NCBI GenBank assembly: GCA_000934385.1
Contig: KN880601.1
Span: 1-52,187, forward strand
Length of the DNA stretch: 52,187 nucleotides
Direction of reading: 5' to 3'
Source of the DNA: Cylindrobasidium torrendii FP15055 ss-10
Lineage: Eukaryota > Basidiomycota > Agaricomycetes > Agaricales > Physalacriaceae
Of the stretch, positions 47,216 through 52,187 are shown piece by piece (position 1 is the first letter of the stretch; the number at the start of each line of letters is the position of its first letter). The translations under genes were made by a program, and so were the position numbers. Below the pieces are notes generated by a model. The model worked only from the letters and a program-made list of their open reading frames with translations. It was not told the origin of the DNA and searched no databases.

Positions 47216-49509
47216 GATTGCGGGCCTGCGGCTAAAAAAACGAGCTCGATTTACGCACCTCCCCTGACACATCACCGTCAACGCGTGTCCGCAGTGAGTC
47301 TGACTCTGAATCTCAGCAGATGCTAGAGCACTGCCCCTGAGGCCGAGATGCAGCAAACAAACACGAAACAATTGTTCTCAACCCGCCATCTTTTCCAGGT
47401 ATCAAGGGAAGACGACAAAGGATCCTTGCAGCAGCATACGGGCGCTGGACGGAGACAAGGTAACTCACGGATACCAGAAATGGCAGCTGCCGTATGCGCC
47501 GCCGATACTCTGATCTCAGACCTCGGGGCAGTGCAGAGACACGTCGAAGTGGGGACCACTTGGCAACGTTAGTGTGCCAGTCCCAATAACAACTGGCTAC
47601 CCTACCTTTCCACAAAGCAGAGATTGGGCGAAGATAACCTTTACAGCAACGCAGACTCCGATATTCCTACGACCAACAAACGATGGGTCGGAGATTCTGT
47701 CTCGGCGCCTAGACCCTTTGCTTGTCCGCCGACACCGAATAACAAAGTAAATTATTCTTGCTAAGTCTCCCGCCAGCAGCGCCCGAGGCACCGTATTTCA
47801 TTCCGTCGCCATAATTAAGCACAGTGGCTGTACGCTGACAATACGCCCCTCATCTTTCATTTGTAGAACATGTACAGCCGGTGAGCTCAACTTGAGCGTG
47901 AACAACTGCAAAGTCGAATGTGCGCCGAGTCGGACGAGAGCTGTGGGAAGTGGACTGTGGACTGTGGAGGAATGAATGCATTGGGACTGCTGATAGTGGA
48001 CCGTAGGCGTCTACCGCAGCCATTGAAATTATCATGGGTACGTTGATTCGATTCGATGAGGTGCAGCCGCATTCTATGTAAGTTGTCAGTGGTCACCATT
48101 ATCGTACCATCGAATACCGTCACTGCGGCTCGTCAAGTGGTCCCACTGCGCGTCCCATTCGTGATCAAGCAGACATTCCCTTGCCTGGTGTGGCCTCGAC
48201 ATTCTTCTACAGGTCTTTGAGGGTTGCAGTCTTACCCGCGAAAAGACTGCAGTCCCAGGAACATCCACCATATGCCGCTCTTTTGACTCCCTACCCTCGT
48301 ACTCTGCTTCATGTGAGTTCCAACTACCCGCTGGTTACAAGGCTACTGAACCAAATGCCGATCTCATATGAAGAGATGCGGGTCAGCGTGGGCTGCAGAT
48401 TGGAACGGTTTGGGACTGTCCTTGGACAACCGTGGGCACCAGGTCATGCGAGAATCCAAGGCTCGAACTTCCCGTCGAATTTCGTAGCGTCGTGCGACCC
48501 GCCAGCGAGGTATCCCGCTCAGTTCTCCTTCCGTCCTCTGAGGTGTCAAAGAGTGCAAGCCGCCGCGCGTCCATTCGCACAGACTCAAAATACTAGAACC
48601 TCTGATGTATTCGGACATGGAGAGATTCTGGTGCTATGTTATAGTGTACTACCCCCATCTTTGGCGGTGTTTCGATATATGTCGACTGTCGACAGACCGA
48701 GACGACTTACTGGACTGGTAGGGCACAGATTATGCCCAAAGGTGAAGTTGACGTTATTCGTGCGTGCATGGTGGGTAACCTGGCGGGCGTTAGGACCTCA
48801 CTGATGCTCACAAGCACTACATACATAAGTAGTGCATACACGGAAGAATGAGATATCAAGCGCTATCTGTGACTTGTCGCGTCTGGGGACGGTACATGTA
48901 TTCACTATGGCCTATTTCGACCAATGCGTTGATGGGATCCTAGCACGTCAACCAGGCCTCAAATGCGACATTTCGCGAGTGGAGTTTGGGCTCGGTCGTC
49001 CTGGTGCTGCTAAACGCGGTTCTTGCACCGAGGAATATTTAAATCTGCAGTCAGCCGAGATGCACTTGGGCCAATACTCGACGATACTAGCACATAGTCA
49101 CCTAAATGAAAATATTTTTTCGGAATCTAGCGTTATGAAAATTCACTTTTCGAACAAACAATGGACGAATGAATTTACAAGTTGCACCTTGATTATCCTT
49201 TACCTTGGACGGTGGATGTTAACGAATGCGCACTACTTATCACTTAGTTGGGTCTCACGAAAGCTTATAGGGCGAACAACATGTGCATTGACGTTCAACG
49301 CTGAGCAAACACGAGCCGCGCATAGATAAAAGTACGGTAAGTAAGCAGTAAAATCGTAGTGAGTACTATGAAACGGTGTATTAAGTAGAAGAAGCGAGTC
49401 ATGAATATTAAAGGATACTAGTCAAAAAGAAAAGGTGTAGTATGTATATCAAATACATTTGACGAAAGTAAAAATCGGAAATGCAGAAAACAAAACATGG
49501 TCATCCAAA
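47216..49509. other. Gene-poor region
   Basis: About 2.3 kb. The longest frame is 48181-48804 on the plus strand (207 codons) but its composition is Arg/Pro/Ser-rich without motifs, and it overlaps open frames on the other strand, so I do not accept it as a gene. The right end (about 49080-49480) is AT-rich. Nothing else seen. Confidence 0.4.
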
Positions 49510-51049
49510 TCACTCATCATCGTCACTGGCAGAGGCCACCTTAGCCTTCTTCGTCTGGCGCTTTGGCAGAGGCTTCTTCGTCTTGCGCTTTGGCAGAGAC
49601 TTCTTGGGCTTGCTTCCAGAGGCCACAGGACCCACAGGCTCATTATCGACATCCATGTCATCGGCGCTACGCTTGAGAGCTCGCGATGGTCTGACACGAA
49701 GCGCAATGTTCGCGGCCTTCTTGTCAAGTGCGGGCTCAGATCTGACTGAGCGAAGCGTACGGGGGCGATCGACGATTTGCTGGATCGCAACAGCTTGCTT
49801 TGTTGCGATGGACCGAGTACGCGAGCGTGTGCCTTCGATCTCTACCACCTTCTTCTTCCCTTTAAGCGGAAGAGATATATGGGGAATGGGAGCAGGAGGT
49901 GGAGGGCGCTCGCCCATAGCGACCTGGTACTCGAGCGGCGTCTGCGCGAGACTACCATCCAGCCAACCCTTGGTGAGGCGGACGAAATTTTTGAACAGTA
50001 GCACAATTGACTTGTCAAGACCATTCAAACATTCAGGCCATATTCCGGCCTTCCTCATTTTCTCAATATTGCGGGCTGAACCAAACGAAGCAGCGAGCAT
50101 ATTTGCGTGCACGAAAGTGAGAATGTAGCCGTCCGATAGAACGCTGTAGCCATGACATTTAAGGGTCCACAAAATATCCGAAATTTGTGTTCGCCCAAAA
50201 ACCTTGACGAGGTAAAGGTGTCCAGGGGATGTTTTGCCATTGCATCTTGGGATCCACTTCGAAATCGAGTAAGTTACTGGTTCATTAGCTGTGGAAAATC
50301 TCACATCGAAAAGGCTAACTCTCTTCTTGGCCACAGAGCGTTCATTGTGAGAGACAATCTGAGAAAACAGCCTGTGCCGGGAGCTCCAATTGATTGAAGC
50401 CAGCAATGGGGATCATTACTGCGTTCCCTCGTGTCCAGTAATCGTGTAAATTGACACTCACTACATATAATGGGTAAATGGAAAGGATGAATTGACATTA
50501 GTGCACGCACTGGATACCACGTAGTCGCGGTGGTTGGGATTGAACGTTCCGGGCCTTTGTCCGCTAAGCACGTCGAGTGTGTGAAACTAGGTTGGATAGA
50601 TGATTAGACGGGTAGAATTGGATAGAACTCGCACGCACAGAACTGATCTCTTCCCCTTTAACGTCGACGAGATGACTCATATTGAAGCTGTTGTCACACC
50701 AATATGCACAGCACTTTTGGTCAAGGACAGATACAGGAATCACTATCTCCCTCATCTTAGCTGAGTCCTCACGCTTCGGCTTCGATCTAAGCAATTTGAC
50801 GGTCTCGATTGGTACAGTTTCGTAGACGGGTGGGGAAGGAGGCGGAGGAGAGTACAAGTTTTTCACGGTGACGTGAAGGCGGGCGTTGAAATTGGGCTTC
50901 AGCTTGTATTTCTTGAGCAACTTGTATAATTCTGCCACCCGACGGCCTTTGTTTTCATGACAAAGCTTCAGGTGTTCTTCATCGCTGTCATTGTCGTCGT
51001 TATCGTCGTCGTCGTCGTCGAGAGCGTGTCTTCCGTCAGGATCCGGCAT
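49510..51049 (-). CDS. Hypothetical nuclear-type protein, 448 aa
   Basis: Model from exons 50639-51049, 50511-50586, 50369-50460, 50305-50325 (21 nt) and 49510-50256; introns are 43-52 nt with matching phases. The ATG at 51049 is the first after a TATA element. Residues about 11-27 are almost all Asp/Glu/Asn; a Pro-rich patch follows. The middle has hydrophobic segments that read like a folded domain (YLVKVFGRTQ, ILTFVHANMLAASFG). The C-terminal 120 residues are basic with repeated LPKR-x-TKK units, encoded by a 27-bp tandem repeat, and end in an acidic SDDDE. This suggests a nuclear, nucleic-acid- or chromatin-associated protein, by composition only. I do not recognise the family. The fourth intron is optional, because the frame is also open through it. 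Confidence 0.65.
49546..49599. repeat. 27-bp tandem repeat inside the 448-aa gene
   Basis: Two copies of a 27-bp unit (49546-49572 and 49573-49599) differ at two positions; a partial third copy follows. They encode the repeated basic LPKR/TKK segments near the C-terminus. Confidence 0.85.
50986..51021. repeat. GTC/GTT trinucleotide microsatellite
   Basis: An interrupted run of GTC with occasional GTT/ATC triplets, including an uninterrupted GTC core near 51004-51020. It encodes the poly-Asp/Asn stretch at the N-terminus of the minus-strand protein. Confidence 0.8.
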
Positions 51050-51112
51050 GCTCAAGAGTGGTGGTGGTAGCTGGTAGAGAGGTAACCGCAGTCTAATTGA
51101 TGGGACAGGTCG

Positions 51113-51123
51113 TTTTATATAAA
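51113..51123. promoter_or_regulatory. Near-palindromic TATA element, divergent promoter
   Basis: TTTTATATAAA reads as a TATA box on both strands. It lies 64 bp upstream of the minus-strand ATG (51049) and 110-190 bp upstream of the candidate plus-strand starts. Confidence 0.5.
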
Positions 51124-51302
51124 GGAAAGTGATCGGTTCAATCACGTGAGCGGACTTTGAAATTTGAACACATCACCGCCACCGGGTCGGAATCATCCGA
51201 GCGCCGGAATCAAGCCGTGCTGATGGCTTGGCAATGCCGAGCGTCTGGTTCCCTTCATCCCATCATCATCGGATTCTTGATTTTTCTCATCCTGGTACAA
51301 TT

Positions 51303-52187
51303 ATGCAAGCGCCTCACGCAGAAGAATGCATCTCGTTTTCCTATCAGTTTGGCGAAGTCGAGGCAGAAAAACTTGTAACCGAAACCACATGGGTCCGCTC
51401 TGTGAGTTGGCGCACTTCTTCGTTGCGCTTTTCTCATACTGTACAAATTAGGTGGTGGGCCACCAGGTCCTGTCTGGAATGGAACATGGAGAGCTAGCTT
51501 GTCGGCTGCACGAGTCATTGAATTTATTGAATTGTACGGTTCCGCCCCCAAATAGACTCGCCTAACTCATTCCGTACAGTGCAACCCAGTATCTGTAGCG
51601 CGATAGGTCTCCCCAGCATTGCTTTTTGGCCTCAGGACCAGATTATCAAAGCTATCCTCCAACTGTACCGATACAACATAACCCGACCTCTGGATGAGAG
51701 GATCCGCCTTGACCAGGTTCATCAAACCAAACACCGTATCGGTCTTTGTGCTCATAGATTTCAGAGTCCTGTTACCCATATACCTCCGAACTGTTCTGTT
51801 GAAGTCAACAAGAACTGGCACGACGAACCGCTCTATACAAGGCATCCTCGAACTGGCACCACTACAAGCCATACGTACCCATACTCCGCCCTTCCTCGAT
51901 TCGCCCCGCTGGCGGATGCAGGACTGCTCACGCTCACCGCAGAAGCGTTCCTAGTCAATGCGTATGCGGAGGACCCGCTTTTCACAGAGCTCAATGACCT
52001 CTGGGAAGCCAATGAAATCTACGAACATGTGCGGTTGTTTGAGCAGCCTCCGCCGGCTCCCACTTTGCCCAAAACATCATTTCCGAAGGAAGCTCAAGCT
52101 ATTCGCACGAGCAAGAGGAAGCAAGCAGACGAAGATCCGTCCCGTCCTACAAAACGCACGCGACGCGCTGCGCCCTCCCAACCTCCG
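51303..52187 (+). CDS. Hypothetical protein, 3' end beyond window
   Basis: Exons 51303-51401, 51452-51533 and 51580-52187, joined by 50- and 46-nt GT-AG introns (the second has a CTAAC branch site), give about 262 codons still open at the window edge. The start at 51303 is uncertain; an in-frame ATG at 51234 is an alternative. The last exon is open for more than 200 codons. It contains a helical stretch (IIKAILQLYRYN), an acidic helix near the end (AYAEDPLFTELNDLWEANE) and a Lys/Arg-rich nuclear-localisation-like tail (SKRKQADEDP, then TKRTRRAAP). I do not recognise the family. It is divergent from the 448-aa gene, which is also probably nuclear. Confidence 0.6.

Noticed and set aside
48181..48804. 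207-codon plus-strand frame in a gene-poor region
   Set aside because: No motif, random-looking Arg/Pro/Ser-rich composition and overlapping open frames on the other strand.
51049..51145. Longer N-terminus of the 448-aa protein starting at 51145
   Set aside because: That start lies upstream of the TATA element at 51113-51123; the first ATG after it is 51049.

Overview
The window looks like nuclear DNA of a filamentous basidiomycete, probably an Agaricomycete. Genes are split by many GT-AG introns, mostly 42-58 nt, often with CTNAC-like branch sites, and several exons are only 16-28 nt. The gene set is fungal: QDE-1-type RNA-dependent RNA polymerases, a CRIB (PAK-like) kinase, an Ync13/Munc13-like protein, UTP10, RPA49 and a GH15 glucoamylase. 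No tRNA, rRNA, CRISPR array or intact transposon was seen. Exon-intron models below were built by hand from splice signals, frame continuity and protein family pattern; transcript data were not available.

Layout. 1-4.5 kb: a small unknown ORF and a large CRIB-kinase gene, both minus. 6.0-7.4 kb: a secreted GDSL/SGNH esterase (plus). 10.6-13.0 kb: a Cys-rich small protein (plus), tail to tail with the RNA polymerase I subunit RPA49 (minus). 14.9-15.2 kb: a three-exon gene for a 75-residue protein (minus). 16.7-23.6 kb: UTP10/HEATR1, 19 exons (minus), head to head with an aldo/keto reductase (23.7-25.1 kb, plus) with only 91 bp between start codons. 25.2-26.8 kb: a GH15 glucoamylase without a starch-binding domain (minus). 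29.2-33.1 kb: RdRP A (minus). 33.6-34.1 kb: a probably broken coiled-coil gene (minus). 34.5-35.7 kb: an MPPED-like metallophosphoesterase (minus), sharing a 269-bp divergent promoter with the Munc13-like gene (36.0-40.7 kb, plus). 41.3-46.0 kb: RdRP B (minus). 46.6-47.1 kb: a 171-residue unknown protein (minus). 49.5-51.0 kb: an acidic/basic, probably nuclear unknown protein (minus), divergent from a plus-strand gene that runs off the right edge.

Functional themes. Two divergent RdRP paralogues about 8 kb apart, on the same strand, form a possible RNA-silencing neighbourhood. RPA49 (Pol I transcription) and UTP10 (the pre-rRNA processing factor linked to Pol I transcription) are near neighbours on the same strand, with only the 75-residue gene between them. 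The secreted GDSL esterase and glucoamylase fit a saprotrophic or plant-associated lifestyle. Gene-poor gaps of 1.5-3.7 kb separate some blocks; I found no supportable genes in them beyond those listed.
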